Positions 1 to 9,863 of a DNA stretch of 64,000 nucleotides are shown in pieces. The notes under the pieces were generated by a model. It was given only the letters and a program-made list of their open reading frames with translations. It did no database searches and was not told the origin of the DNA. A program made the position numbers and the translations under genes. The DNA comes from Pseudomonadota bacterium (GTDB lineage: Bacteria; Pseudomonadota; Gammaproteobacteria; Steroidobacterales; Steroidobacteraceae): the NCBI GenBank assembly GCA_021779535.1, contig JAJYAM010000005.1, forward strand, positions 1 to 64,000. The letters run 5' to 3'. Position 1 is the first letter of the stretch, and each line of letters starts with the position of its first letter.

Positions 1-1
1 C

Positions 2-1024
2 GGGCAGCTCGCCGCGGCGGCGCGGCTCGACGCGCTCGCGGCCGAGCTCGATCGTCCGCGCGCGCCCTGGCGGCTGCGGATCGCGCGCCGCCTCGGCCGC
101 GGCGCGGGACCTCGCGGCGTGTACTTGTGGGGCGGCGTCGGCCGCGGCAAGACGCGGCTGATGGACCTGTTCTACGACTCGCTCCGGGTCGTCGCGCGTG
201 AGCGGGTCCACTTCTACGTGCTGATGCGCTCGGTGCACGCGGAGCTGCGCGCGATCGGCGAGCGGACCACGCCGCTCGAGCTCGTCGCGGAGCGTCTCGC
301 GTCGCGCGCCCGCCTGCTGTGCCTCGACGAGTTCTTCGTGTCCGACATCGGCGATGCGATGCTGCTGACGGGCTTGCTCGACGGCCTGTTCCGCCGCGGC
401 GTCACCCTGGTCGCGACGTCCAACCAGCCACCCCGCGATCTGTACGAGGACGGGCTGCAACGCGCGCGATTCCTGCCCGCGATCGCGCGGCTGGAACAGA
501 ACCTGGACGTCGTCCACCTCGACGGCGCGATCGACTATCGCTTGGCGAGCTTCGCGGGGACCCGCACTTTTTTCGACGCCGCCGACACCGGCACCGGCAC
601 CGCGATGCGGAATCTGTTCCTCACGCTCGCGACCTCGGCGCCGAGCGGCGCGACCGCGATCGACGTCGGCGGCCGGCCGCTCGCCGCGCGCGACACGGCC
701 CAGGGAATCGCCTGGTTCGAGTTCGCCGCACTCTGCGAGACCGCGCGCGGCGCGAACGACTACCTCGAGCTCGCGCACCGGTACCACACGATTTTCCTCT
801 CCGGGGTGCCGGCCCTGACCGCGGAGCGCGAGGACGCCGCCCGGCGGTTCCTGACCCTGGTCGACGCGCTCTACGACCGCGGCGTGAACCTCGTGCTGTC
901 CGCGGCGGCCGCGCCGGACGCGCTCTACCGCGGCGAGCGGCTGCGATTCGACTTCGCGCGCGCGGCGAGCCGGTTGATCGAGATGCAGTCCGCGCAATAC
1001 CTCTCGAGCGCGCATCGGGCCTGA
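2..1024 (+). CDS. zapE: Cell division protein ZapE (AFG1-like ATPase), 5' end cut off
   Basis: C-terminal ~340 residues of an AFG1/ZapE-family P-loop ATPase, which in Proteobacteria acts at the division site and affects Z-ring stability. The reading frame is open from base 2, so the true start lies upstream of the window; the first in-frame GTG at 119 falls in the middle of the conserved block just before Walker A and is not the start. Visible motifs are Walker A (GGVGRGKTRLMD, about bases 131-166), Walker B (LLCLDEFFVSD, about 315-347) and the family ending with SAQYL near the C terminus. It is followed after 51 bases by the dehydrogenase operon on the same strand, with no obvious functional link. 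Confidence 0.88.
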   Translation, partial: GQLAAAARLDALAAELDRPRAPWRLRIARRLGRGAGPRGVYLWGGVGRGKTRLMDLFYDSLRVVARERVHFYVLMRSVHAELRAIGERTTPLELVAERLASRARLLCLDEFFVSDIGDAMLLTGLLDGLFRRGVTLVATSNQPPRDLYEDGLQRARFLPAIARLEQNLDVVHLDGAIDYRLASFAGTRTFFDAADTGTGTAMRNLFLTLATSAPSGATAIDVGGRPLAARDTAQGIAWFEFAALCETARGANDYLELAHRYHTIFLSGVPALTAEREDAARRFLTLVDALYDRGVNLVLSAAAAPDALYRGERLRFDFARAASRLIEMQSAQYLSSAHRA

Positions 1025-1075
1025 GCGCGGGCCCGGGCGCGAGCAACCCACGCGGCGCCCTGGCATAATTCGCCG

Positions 1076-2155
1076 ATGCGCACGGTCATCGAATTCCGGG
1101 TCGAGTACCTGCAGCGCCTCGATCCCGACGGCAACGCGGTCGGCGAGCTGCCGGCGTTCGCGCGGGATCCGGACGAAGTGCTGCGGATGTACCGCGCGAT
1201 GACGCTCGCGCGGGCGTTCGACGCGAAGGCGGTGAACCTGCAGCGCACCGGACAGCTCGGCACCTACGCGTCCTGCCTCGGTCACGAGGCGACGCACATC
1301 GGGATCGGCGCGGCGATGCGCGCCGAGGACGTGTTCGCGCCGGTGTACCGGGAGGTCGGCACGCAGCTGTGGCGCGGCGTCACGATGCGCGAGATCCTGC
1401 TGTACTGGGGCGGCGACGAGCGCGGCAACGACTTCTCCGGCCCCCGCGCGGACTTTCCGTGGTGCGTCCCGATCGCGACCCAGACGCTGCACGCGGCGGG
1501 CGCCGCGATGGCGTTCAAGATCCGGCGCGAGCCGCGTTGCGCGGTCGCGACCATCGGCGACGGCGGCACCTCGGAAGGGGCGTTCTACGAGGCCCTGAAC
1601 GTCGCGGGCGCGCGCGCGTTGCCGGTCGTGTTCGCCGTCGTGAACAACGGCTGGGCGATCTCGGTCCCGGTCGCCGCGCAGACGGCGGCCAGGACGCTCG
1701 CGCAGAAGGCGATCGCCGCCGGCATCCCCGGCCTGCAGGTCGACGGCAACGACGTGTTCGCGGTCCGGGAGGCGATGTCCGCGGCGCTCGAGCGCGCGCG
1801 CGGCGGCGGCGGTCCGACGCTCGTCGAGGCCCTGACCTACCGGCTGAGCGACCACACGACCGCGGACGACGCGAGCCGCTACCGCAGCGCGCGCGAGGTC
1901 GACGACGCGCGCGCGCTCGAGCCGCTGCTGCGCACCCGGCGCTTCCTCGAAAAGGCGGGTCGCTGGAACGCGGACCGCGAGCGCGAGCTCCTCGCGGAGT
2001 GCGCGCGGACGATCGACGCGGCCGTCGCGGACCACCTCGCGGCGCCGCGGCCGTCGACCGACGCGATGTTCGACCACTTGTTCGCGAATCTGCCCGAGCG
2101 GATCCGCGAGCAGCGCATCGCAGCACGCCGCCACGCCGGCACGGACGGGCACTGA
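1076..2155 (+). CDS. pdhA: 2-oxoacid (pyruvate-type) dehydrogenase E1 component, alpha subunit
   Basis: Thiamine-diphosphate-dependent decarboxylase alpha chain of an alpha2beta2 E1, the first step of oxidative decarboxylation of pyruvate or a branched-chain 2-oxoacid. The 359-residue length is normal. The ThDP/Mg motif runs from GDG (161-163) to NN (190-191), and the phosphorylation-loop-like YRLSDHTTADD block is at 255-265. The ATG at 1076 leaves a normal N terminus. The stop is one base before the start of the beta subunit, and E2 overlaps the beta gene, so the three form one operon. No lipoamide dehydrogenase (E3) gene is in the window. Substrate (pyruvate versus branched-chain) cannot be settled from sequence alone; the close spacing and E2 type resemble the Xanthomonas-type pdhABC set. 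Confidence 0.9.
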   Translation: MRTVIEFRVEYLQRLDPDGNAVGELPAFARDPDEVLRMYRAMTLARAFDAKAVNLQRTGQLGTYASCLGHEATHIGIGAAMRAEDVFAPVYREVGTQLWRGVTMREILLYWGGDERGNDFSGPRADFPWCVPIATQTLHAAGAAMAFKIRREPRCAVATIGDGGTSEGAFYEALNVAGARALPVVFAVVNNGWAISVPVAAQTAARTLAQKAIAAGIPGLQVDGNDVFAVREAMSAALERARGGGGPTLVEALTYRLSDHTTADDASRYRSAREVDDARALEPLLRTRRFLEKAGRWNADRERELLAECARTIDAAVADHLAAPRPSTDAMFDHLFANLPERIREQRIAARRHAGTDGH

Positions 2156-2156
2156 A

Positions 2157-3140
2157 TTGCCGAAAGTGACGATGGTCGAGGCCATCGCGATGGCGCATGG
2201 CTGGGAGATGCAGCACGATCCCGCGGTCGTCGTGATCGGCGAGGACGTCGGCGCGAACGGCGGCGTGTTCCGCGCGACCCAAGGGTTGCAGCAGCGCTTC
2301 GGCGCCGAGCGCGTGCAGGACACGCCGCTCGCCGAAGCGGCGATCGCCGGCATCGCGATCGGCATGGCCGCGCAGGGATTGAAGCCGATCGCGGAGATCC
2401 AGTTCATGGGTTTCCTGTATCCCGCGCTCGACCAGATCATCAACCACATGTCGCGGCTGCGTCACCGCACGCGCGGGCGCCTGACCTGCCCGATCGTGAT
2501 GCGGATGCCGCACGGCGGCGGGATCCACGCGCCCGAGCATCACTCCGAGAGCGTCGAGACCTTGTTGTGCCACGTCCCGGGGCTGCGCGTCGTGAGCCCC
2601 TCGTCGCCCGCGCGCGCCTACGGACTGCTGCTCGCGGCGATCCGGGATCCGGACCCGGTGATGTTCCTCGAGCCGACCCGGCTGTACCGCGCGTCGCGCC
2701 AGGAAGTCCCCGACGACGGCCGCGCGCTGCCGCTCGACCGGGCGTTCGTGCTGCGCGAAGGGGCCGACGTGACGATCGTCGCCTGGGGCGCGATGATCGC
2801 CGAGACCCTGCAGGCCTCGGCCGAGCTCGCCGACACCGGCGTCGACGCCGAGGTGATCGACCTGGCGACCTTGAGTCCGATCGACGCGACGACGATCCTC
2901 GACTCGGTCGCGAAGACCGGACGCCTGGTGATCGTCCAGGAAGCGGCGCGCAACGTCGGCGTCGGCGCCGAGATCGCCGCGATCGCCGCCGAGGACGGCT
3001 TGTTCGACCTGCTCGCACCGATCCGCCGCGTCACCGGCTACGATACGGTGATGCCGCTCCACCGGCTCGAACGGGAGTACATTCCGAGCGTCCGCCGGAT
3101 CGTCGACGCGGTCCGCGGCACGATGGCCGACCCGCGATGA
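2157..3140 (+). CDS. pdhB: 2-oxoacid (pyruvate-type) dehydrogenase E1 component, beta subunit
   Basis: Beta chain of the heterotetrameric E1; with the alpha chain it builds the ThDP site. The 327 residues show the family blocks GEDVGANGGVFRAT near the N terminus, PLAEAAIAGIAIGMA, and MRMPHGGGIHAPEHHSES, followed by the transketolase C-terminal domain. The TTG at 2157 is chosen because it gives the usual N terminus (x-KVTMVEAI); GTG 2166 or ATG 2172 would remove the first strand. The TTG start one base after the alpha stop and the ATGA overlap with E2 at 3137-3140 suggest translational coupling and fixed subunit ratio. Confidence 0.88.
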   Translation: MPKVTMVEAIAMAHGWEMQHDPAVVVIGEDVGANGGVFRATQGLQQRFGAERVQDTPLAEAAIAGIAIGMAAQGLKPIAEIQFMGFLYPALDQIINHMSRLRHRTRGRLTCPIVMRMPHGGGIHAPEHHSESVETLLCHVPGLRVVSPSSPARAYGLLLAAIRDPDPVMFLEPTRLYRASRQEVPDDGRALPLDRAFVLREGADVTIVAWGAMIAETLQASAELADTGVDAEVIDLATLSPIDATTILDSVAKTGRLVIVQEAARNVGVGAEIAAIAAEDGLFDLLAPIRRVTGYDTVMPLHRLEREYIPSVRRIVDAVRGTMADPR

Positions 3141-4234
3141 CGACCTTCCCGCTGCCGGATCTCGGCGAAGGGTTGAGCGAGGCCGAGATCGTCGCGTGGC
3201 ACGTGCAGCCCGGCGACCGCGTCGCCGCCGATCAACCGATGGTCTCGGTCGAGACGGCGAAGGCGGTCGTCGAGGTCCCGGCGCCGTTCGCGGGCACGGT
3301 GCTCGCGCTGCACGGCGCGCCGGGCGACGTGATCGCGACCGGCGCGCCGCTGATCGATTTCGACGACGGAACCGTCGTCGGCGTGATCCCGCGATCGAGC
3401 GTCGAACTGCCGCCGGAACCGGTCGCCGACGCCGGGCGGCACGACGGCCGGGGCGCGACCCGGCGCGCGCGCGCGGTGCCCGCCGCGAGAGCGCTCGCGC
3501 GACGCCTCGCGATCGACCTCGGGTCCGTCGCCGGGACCGGCCGGGCGGGCCTGATCACGATCGACGACGTGCTCGGCGCGGCGCCGCGGGCCGCCGATCC
3601 CGCGACCCAGCCCCTGCGCGGGCTGCGACGCGCGATGCGCGCCTCGATGACGCTCGCCCATGCGCAGGTCGCGCTCAGCACCGTCTGCGACGACGCCGAC
3701 CTCGGCGGCTGGGAACGGGCGGGCGGCTACACGCCGCGGCTGATCCGCGCGATCGCGGCGGCGGTCCGGGTGGAGCCGGCGCTGAACGCCTGGTTCGACC
3801 CCGAGCGCGATGCGCGCACCCTGCAACCGCGTCTCGACCTCGCGGTCGCGGTCGACACCGCGGACGGTCTGATCGTCCCGGTGATCCGCGACGCGGGCAC
3901 GCTCGACCCGGCGGCGCTGGCCGCCGCGCTCGCCGAACGCAAGGCCGCCGCGCACGCCCGCACGCTCGCACCGGAGGACCTGCGCGACGCGACGTTCACG
4001 CTGTCGAACTACGGCATGGTCGCCGGGCGCTACGCGGTCCCGCAGGTCGTGCCGCCGGCGGTCGGCATCCTCGGCGCCGGCATGGTGCGGGTCGAGCCGG
4101 TCGCGCTCGGCGAACGGATCGTCGCGCGGCGCCGGTTGCCGCTCTCGCTCAGCTTCGATCACCGCTGCGTGACCGGCGGTGAAGCATGCCGGTTCCTCGC
4201 CGCCGTGATCGCGGACCTGCAGGAACCCCGTTAG
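3137..4234 (+). CDS. pdhC: Dihydrolipoamide acyltransferase (E2) of the 2-oxoacid dehydrogenase complex
   Basis: E2 core enzyme moving the acyl group from lipoyl-lysine to CoA. 365 residues: one lipoyl domain (1-80) with the modified lysine K42 in ETAKA, a short linker, an E3-binding domain (about 111-146) and the catalytic acyltransferase domain (about 158-365). The catalytic His is H342 in SFDHR; the usual DHRxxDG motif reads DHRCVTGG, so the Asp is Thr here, a variant I believe also occurs in some gammaproteobacterial single-lipoyl E2 proteins. Start ATG at 3137 overlaps the E1beta stop by four bases. Only one lipoyl domain, as in the short E2 class, unlike the three-domain E. coli AceF. 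Confidence 0.88.
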   Translation: MTTFPLPDLGEGLSEAEIVAWHVQPGDRVAADQPMVSVETAKAVVEVPAPFAGTVLALHGAPGDVIATGAPLIDFDDGTVVGVIPRSSVELPPEPVADAGRHDGRGATRRARAVPAARALARRLAIDLGSVAGTGRAGLITIDDVLGAAPRAADPATQPLRGLRRAMRASMTLAHAQVALSTVCDDADLGGWERAGGYTPRLIRAIAAAVRVEPALNAWFDPERDARTLQPRLDLAVAVDTADGLIVPVIRDAGTLDPAALAAALAERKAAAHARTLAPEDLRDATFTLSNYGMVAGRYAVPQVVPPAVGILGAGMVRVEPVALGERIVARRRLPLSLSFDHRCVTGGEACRFLAAVIADLQEPR

Positions 4235-4270
4235 AGACGGTCGATCGTCGGCCGGAAGGAGATCGGTCCC

Positions 4271-7200
4271 ATGTCGTTGACGATGTCCGAGTCCCAGCAG
4301 CAGGCGATCGCGGCGATCGCCGCGACCGTGCGACGCAGCCCCGTCGCCGGCGTGCACGCCGCGTCGTACCTGCGCGCGTACTTCGCGAACGTCGATCCGC
4401 AGGATATCGCCGCCCGCGAGCCCGCGGAGCTCGCCGCGAGCGCGCTCGCGCACCTGAAGTTCGCGCGCACGCGACGCCGCGGGCGCGGCTCGGTCCGGGT
4501 GTTCAACCCGACCGTGCGCGAGCACGGATACGCCTCGCCCCATACGGTCGTCGAAATGGTCGGCGAGGACATGCCGTTCCTCGTCGACTCGATCGGCCTC
4601 GCGTTCCAGCGTCGCGGCCTCACGATGCACTTCCTCGCGCACCCGATCTTCGCGGTCGCGCGCGACTCGCGGGGGAACCTCACCGCGTTGCATCCGCGCA
4701 CCGCGCGCGAGGACGCGCGCGCGGCCCGCCTGGAGTCGTTCCAGCACATCGAGATCGACCGCATCGTCGACGCCGCCGCGCTCGCCGCGCTCGCCCGCGA
4801 GATCGAGCGCAACCTCGACGACGTGCGGCTCGCGTTCACCGACTGGCACAAGATGGAGGCGGCGGCGCGGGAGATCGCGCACGAGCTGCAGCACGGCCCG
4901 GTGCGCGGCGACGAGCGCGACGCCGAGGAGACCCGGACCCTGCTCGATTGGATGGTCGACCGGCACTTCACGTTCCTCGGCTATCGCGAATACCGGCTCG
5001 GCGGCGCCCCCGGCCGCGAGACCCTGGTTCCGGTCGAGGAGTCCGGCCTCGGGATCCTGCGGCGCGGGCACGCGCGCGGCGCGCAGGGTGCGCGGGCGCT
5101 GCCCGGCGACATCCGTCGCGAGAGCCGCCGCAGCGAGCTCGCGTTGGTCACCAAATCGAACACCCAGTCGACCGTGCATCGCGCCGGCTACCTCGACTAC
5201 GTCGGCGTGAAGCGGTTCGACCCGTCCGGACGGCTGCTCGGCGAGCGGCGGTTCCTCGGCCTGTGGACCTCGAGCGCGTACAACGCCAATCCGCGCGACA
5301 TTCCGCTGGTCCGCCACAAGTTCGCGCGCGTGGTCGCCGAGTTCGCGCTCGCCCCGGACAGCCACGACGGCAAGGCGCTGCAGCACATCCTCGAGGCCTT
5401 TCCGTGCGACGAGCTGTTCCAGGCGAGCGTCGCGGATCTCGTGCGCATCGCGAGCGGGATATTCGGCCTGCAGGAACGGCCGCGCGTGCGCCTGTTGATG
5501 CGCCGCGATCCGTTCCGCCGTTTCTACTCCTGCCTCGTGTTCGTGCCGCGCGAGAAGTACAACACGCAGGTCCGCCAGCGCATCGAGCGCGTGCTGCAGG
5601 AGGCGACCGAGGCGTTCCATCTCGACTCGCAGGTCGAGATCGCGCAGTCGAACCTCGCCCGCATCCACGTCGTCGCGCGCACGCAGCCGAGCGAGACGCA
5701 GCGCGTCGACGCGGCGGCGGTCGAGCGCGCGATCGAGGCGGCCGTGCGCTCCTGGGCCGACGGGTTCAAGTCCGCGTTGCTCGCGCGCCTGGACGAGGCG
5801 CACGCGCTCGAGTTGTTCGAGCGATACGCGCCGTCGTTTCCGGCGGCCTACACCGAGGACTTCGGCGGCGAGGTGGCCGCGAACGACGTGTCGTTCCTCG
5901 AAGCGATCGCGCGCGAGCCGGCGAAGCCGCAGCTCGACCTCTACCGCGCCGACCCGAAACGCAGGGACCGGGTGTTCCTGAAGATCTTCCGTGGCGGCGA
6001 CGCGATCCCGATCTCGGACCTGCTGCCGATGCTCGAGAACATGGGGCTGCGCGTGATCGCCGAGCGGCCCTACGGACTGGATTACCCGGACGGTCAGCAC
6101 GGCTGGATCCAGGACCTGGAGCTCGAGGTCCCGGCCTCCGTCCAAGCGCGCTTCGAGGCGCGCGCCGCGGAACTGAAGAACACGTTCACCGCGGTCCGGG
6201 CGGGCCGGATGGACAACGACGGCCTCAACCGCCTGACGCTGCACGCGGGCGTGCCGTGGCGGCTCGTCAACATGCTGCGCGCGTACTCCCGCTACCTGCT
6301 GCAGACCGGCCTCCCGTACAGCCAGGGCTACGTCGCGCAGGTGCTCACGCAGAATGCGGGCGCCACCCGGCTGCTCGCCGACCTGTTCGTCGCGCGCTTC
6401 GATCCGCAGATCCCGGCCGGGCCGCGCCGCGCGGCCGAGAAGCGCCTGAGCACCGCGCTCGGCACCGCGCTCGAGGCCGTCCGCCGGTCGGACGAGGACC
6501 GGATCCTGCGGGCGCTGTGGAACGCGATCGACGCCACCGTGCGCACGAACGCGTGGCAGCGCGACGCGGCCGGGGCCGAGAAGGAATACCTGTCCTTCAA
6601 GATCGCGAGCCAGCGGCTGCGGGAGCTCCCGCTGCCGAAGCCGCTGTGGGAGATCTTCGTGTATTCGACGCGGATGGAGGGCGTGCACCTGCGCATGGGA
6701 CGGGTCGCTCGCGGCGGCATCCGCTGGTCGGACCGTCTCGAGGATTTCCGCACGGAGATCCTCGGATTGATGAAGGCGCAGAACGTCAAGAACACGATGA
6801 TCGTGCCGGTCGGCGCGAAGGGCGGATTCGTCGCGAAGCGGCTCCCGGAGGGAGGGCGCGACGCGCAGCAGGCGGAGGTGGTCGCGTGCTACCGCACGTT
6901 GATCCGCGGCCTGCTCGACCTGACCGACAACATCGCCGGCGAGCGCATCGTGCCCCCGCGCCAGGTCGTCCGGCACGACGAAGACGACCCGTATCTGGTC
7001 GTCGCCGCGGACAAGGGCACCGCGACGTTCTCCGACATCGCGAACGAGATCTCCGCGAGTTACGGCTTCTGGCTCGGCGACGCGTTCGCGTCCGGCGGTT
7101 CCGCCGGTTACGACCACAAGAAGATGGCGATCACCGCGCGCGGCGCGTGGGAATGCGTGAAGCGGCACTTCCGCGAGATGGGCGTCGACATCCAGCGCCG

Positions 7201-9094
7201 CGAGTTCACCGTCGCCGGGATCGGCGACATGGCGGGCGACGTGTTCGGCAACGGCATGCTGCAGTCTCCGCACATCCGGCTGGTCGCGGCGTTCAACCAC
7301 CAGCACGTGTTCATCGATCCCGCCCCGGACGCGGCGCGCTCGTTCCGCGAGCGCGCCCGCTTGTTCAAGCTGCCGCGCTCGAGCTGGGAGGACTACTCGG
7401 CCGACGCGCTGTCGAAGGGCGGCGGGATCTATCTGCGCAACGCGAAGAGCATCCCGCTGTCGCGGGAGGCGCAAGCCCTGCTCGGGCTGCCGGCGCAGAC
7501 CACGCCGAACGAGGCGATCAAGGCGATCCTCGGGCTCGACGTCGACCTGCTGTGGAACGGCGGCGTCGGCACCTACGTGAAGGCGAGCCACGAGAGCCAC
7601 GCCGACGTCGGCGACCGGACCAACGACGCGGTTCGCATCGACGCGCGCGACCTGCGCTGCAAGGTCGTCGGCGAAGGCGGCAATCTCGGCCTGTCGCAGT
7701 CCGCGCGGATCGAGTACGCGCGCCGCGCCGGGCGCCTGAACACCGACTTCATCGACAATTCGGCCGGAGTGAACACCTCCGACGTCGAGGTCAACCTGAA
7801 GATCCTGCTGAACGGGGCGGTGCACGCGGGCGAGATCACCCGCGCCGCGCGCGACCGCCTGCTCGCGAAGATGACCGACGAGGTCGCCGCGCTGGTGCTG
7901 CGGAACAATTATCTGCAGAGCCTCGCGATCAGCGTGACCCAGGATCAGGCGAAGGAGCGCCTCGGCGAGGGCGCGTTCCTGCTGCGCGCGCTCGAGCGCG
8001 CCGGACAGCTGAACCGGGCGCTCGAGTCCCTGCCGAGCGACGAGGAGATCGCCGAGCGGCGCAAGTCGGGCGAGGGCTTGACGCGTCCCGAGATCGCGAT
8101 CGCGCTCTCCTACGGCAAGATCTGGCTCGACAAGGCGTTGATCGACTCCGACGTGCCGGAGGACGATTACCTCGCCGACGAGCTGGCGCGCTACTTCCCG
8201 GCGCCGGTGCGTTCGCGCTTCGCCGTGCGCATCAAGCGCCATCGGCTGCGCCGGGAGATCATCGCGACCGCGGTCACGAACGGGCTGATCAACCGCATGG
8301 GCCCGGTGTTCCCGGTGCGCGCGGTCGAGGACACCGGCGCGGATCCGGCCGCGGTCGCCCGCGCGTACACGATCGCGCGCGAGGTGTTCGGGATGCGCGA
8401 GACCTGGGTGCAGATCGAGGCGCTCGACAACCGCGTCGCCAGCCCGATCCAGTACGACGCGCTGGAACAGACGACGCGGATCCTGCGGCACATGACCTAC
8501 TGGCTGCTGATGCAGAAGCGCGGCGACCTCGGCGTGCGGCGCGGCGTGCGCCGCTACGCCGACGGCGTGCGGGAGCTGCTGCGCGAAGTCCACTCGACGC
8601 TCGGGGCCGGGGAGCGGGCGCGCTACGATGCGGCGCGGATGCGTCTCGCCGGCGAGCGCGTCCCGGATGCGCTCGCGGCACGGATCGCGGCGCTCGCGTC
8701 GCTCCATGGCGCATTCGACCTGGTCGAGGTGTCGGCGGCGGCCCGCGTGCCGGTCACCTTCGCGGCGCAGGCCTACTTCGCGCTCGGCGAACGCATCGGC
8801 CTCGCCTGGTTGAAGGAGCAGATCGACGCGCTGCCGACCGACGCGCACTGGCACGCGGTCGCGCGCGCGACGCTGCGCGATACGTCGTTCGCGCTGCAAC
8901 GGAAGATCACCGGCGCGGTGCTCGCGGGCCGCAAGGGCTCCGCCGCGGCGCGCGTCGAATCCTGGCTCGACGGGCGGCGCGCCGAGATCGCCAACCTCGA
9001 CGGGCTGCTCGCGGATCTGCGCTCGGGGGCGGGCGCGGACTTCGCGACCCTGTCCGTCGCCCTGCAGTCCGTGCGCCGCCTGGCCGGCGAGTGA
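4271..9094 (+). CDS. gdhB: NAD-specific glutamate dehydrogenase, large (~180 kDa) type
   Basis: Catabolic NAD-dependent glutamate dehydrogenase of the 180-kDa class, converting glutamate to 2-oxoglutarate and ammonia. 1607 residues, the normal family length (about 1600). The N-terminal third is the regulatory/ACT-like region (EDMPFLVDS near residue 100); the catalytic core begins near residue 810 with RGGIRWSDRLEDFRTE and continues with NVKNTMIVPVGAKGGF, then a nucleotide-binding domain and a helical C-terminal region. ATG 4271 has a strong ribosome binding site (GGAAGGAG, about 9 bases upstream). It starts 36 bases after E2 and may be transcribed with it, so pyruvate oxidation and glutamate entry into the TCA cycle may be co-expressed. 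Long open frames on the other strand are G+C-driven shadows. Confidence 0.95.
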   Translation: MSLTMSESQQQAIAAIAATVRRSPVAGVHAASYLRAYFANVDPQDIAAREPAELAASALAHLKFARTRRRGRGSVRVFNPTVREHGYASPHTVVEMVGEDMPFLVDSIGLAFQRRGLTMHFLAHPIFAVARDSRGNLTALHPRTAREDARAARLESFQHIEIDRIVDAAALAALAREIERNLDDVRLAFTDWHKMEAAAREIAHELQHGPVRGDERDAEETRTLLDWMVDRHFTFLGYREYRLGGAPGRETLVPVEESGLGILRRGHARGAQGARALPGDIRRESRRSELALVTKSNTQSTVHRAGYLDYVGVKRFDPSGRLLGERRFLGLWTSSAYNANPRDIPLVRHKFARVVAEFALAPDSHDGKALQHILEAFPCDELFQASVADLVRIASGIFGLQERPRVRLLMRRDPFRRFYSCLVFVPREKYNTQVRQRIERVLQEATEAFHLDSQVEIAQSNLARIHVVARTQPSETQRVDAAAVERAIEAAVRSWADGFKSALLARLDEAHALELFERYAPSFPAAYTEDFGGEVAANDVSFLEAIAREPAKPQLDLYRADPKRRDRVFLKIFRGGDAIPISDLLPMLENMGLRVIAERPYGLDYPDGQHGWIQDLELEVPASVQARFEARAAELKNTFTAVRAGRMDNDGLNRLTLHAGVPWRLVNMLRAYSRYLLQTGLPYSQGYVAQVLTQNAGATRLLADLFVARFDPQIPAGPRRAAEKRLSTALGTALEAVRRSDEDRILRALWNAIDATVRTNAWQRDAAGAEKEYLSFKIASQRLRELPLPKPLWEIFVYSTRMEGVHLRMGRVARGGIRWSDRLEDFRTEILGLMKAQNVKNTMIVPVGAKGGFVAKRLPEGGRDAQQAEVVACYRTLIRGLLDLTDNIAGERIVPPRQVVRHDEDDPYLVVAADKGTATFSDIANEISASYGFWLGDAFASGGSAGYDHKKMAITARGAWECVKRHFREMGVDIQRREFTVAGIGDMAGDVFGNGMLQSPHIRLVAAFNHQHVFIDPAPDAARSFRERARLFKLPRSSWEDYSADALSKGGGIYLRNAKSIPLSREAQALLGLPAQTTPNEAIKAILGLDVDLLWNGGVGTYVKASHESHADVGDRTNDAVRIDARDLRCKVVGEGGNLGLSQSARIEYARRAGRLNTDFIDNSAGVNTSDVEVNLKILLNGAVHAGEITRAARDRLLAKMTDEVAALVLRNNYLQSLAISVTQDQAKERLGEGAFLLRALERAGQLNRALESLPSDEEIAERRKSGEGLTRPEIAIALSYGKIWLDKALIDSDVPEDDYLADELARYFPAPVRSRFAVRIKRHRLRREIIATAVTNGLINRMGPVFPVRAVEDTGADPAAVARAYTIAREVFGMRETWVQIEALDNRVASPIQYDALEQTTRILRHMTYWLLMQKRGDLGVRRGVRRYADGVRELLREVHSTLGAGERARYDAARMRLAGERVPDALAARIAALASLHGAFDLVEVSAAARVPVTFAAQAYFALGERIGLAWLKEQIDALPTDAHWHAVARATLRDTSFALQRKITGAVLAGRKGSAAARVESWLDGRRAEIANLDGLLADLRSGAGADFATLSVALQSVRRLAGE

Positions 9095-9107
9095 GAGGGG
9101 AGCGATC

Positions 9108-9857
9108 ATGCCCGGAAAATTGATCCTCGTCCGTCACGGACAGAGCGTGTGGAACCTCGAGAACCGCTTCACCGGTTGGGTGGACGTCGATCTGAGCGAC
9201 CAGGGACGCGCCGAGGCCGAGCGGGTCGGCCGGGAACTGCTCGCCGAGCGCATCGAACCGCAGATCGCGCTCACGTCGGTGCTGAAGCGCGCGATCCGGA
9301 CGCTGTGGATCGCGCTCGACACGATGGATCGGATGTGGATCCCGGTCGAGAACAGCTGGCGGCTGAACGAGCGCCACTACGGCGCGCTGCAGGGGCTCGA
9401 CAAGGCGCAGACCGCGGCGCGCCACGGCGAAGCGCAGGTGAAGACCTGGCGCCGCAGTTACGACGTCCCGCCGCCGCCGCTGCCGGCGGGCGACCCCAGC
9501 CATCCCCGCTTCGACCCGCGCTATGCGGGCGTGGACCCGCGGGAGCTGCCCTCGGCCGAGTCGTTGAAGGACACCCTGGTCCGGGTGAACCCCGACTGGG
9601 GCGCGAGAATCGCGCCGCGGCTCGCGGCGGGCCAGAACGTGCTGGTCGTCGCGCACGGCAACTCGCTGCGCGCGCTCGTGAAGATGCTCGATCGGATGTC
9701 CGACGCCGAGATCGTCGAGTTCAACATCCCGACCGGGGTTCCGATCCTCTACGAATTCGACGCGAGCCTCGCGCCGACCGGGTGGCGCTTCCTCGGCGAC
9801 CCGGCGACGATCGCGGCCGCCCAGGAGGCGGTCAGCCGCCAGGGCCGCAAGCAATGA
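9108..9857 (+). CDS. gpmA: 2,3-bisphosphoglycerate-dependent phosphoglycerate mutase
   Basis: Glycolytic/gluconeogenic interconversion of 3- and 2-phosphoglycerate through a phosphohistidine. 249 residues, the usual dPGM size. LVRHGQSVWN at the N terminus carries the phosphorylated histidine; NRFTGWVDVDLS, the proton-donor region ERHYGALQGLDK and the second catalytic histidine in VVAHGNSLRAL are all intact. ATG 9108 is preceded by GAGAGGGGAG. It lies 13 bases after the glutamate dehydrogenase stop and is probably the last gene of that transcript; the next gene converges from the opposite strand after 6 bases. Confidence 0.95.
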   Translation: MPGKLILVRHGQSVWNLENRFTGWVDVDLSDQGRAEAERVGRELLAERIEPQIALTSVLKRAIRTLWIALDTMDRMWIPVENSWRLNERHYGALQGLDKAQTAARHGEAQVKTWRRSYDVPPPPLPAGDPSHPRFDPRYAGVDPRELPSAESLKDTLVRVNPDWGARIAPRLAAGQNVLVVAHGNSLRALVKMLDRMSDAEIVEFNIPTGVPILYEFDASLAPTGWRFLGDPATIAAAQEAVSRQGRKQ

Positions 9858-9863
9858 CCGGCG

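Noticed and set aside
3038-9123. Very long open frames on both strands across the glutamate dehydrogenase gene
   Set aside because: They lack any family motif, are dominated by Arg, Ala, Gly, Pro or His, and mirror the high-G+C third positions of the real gene.
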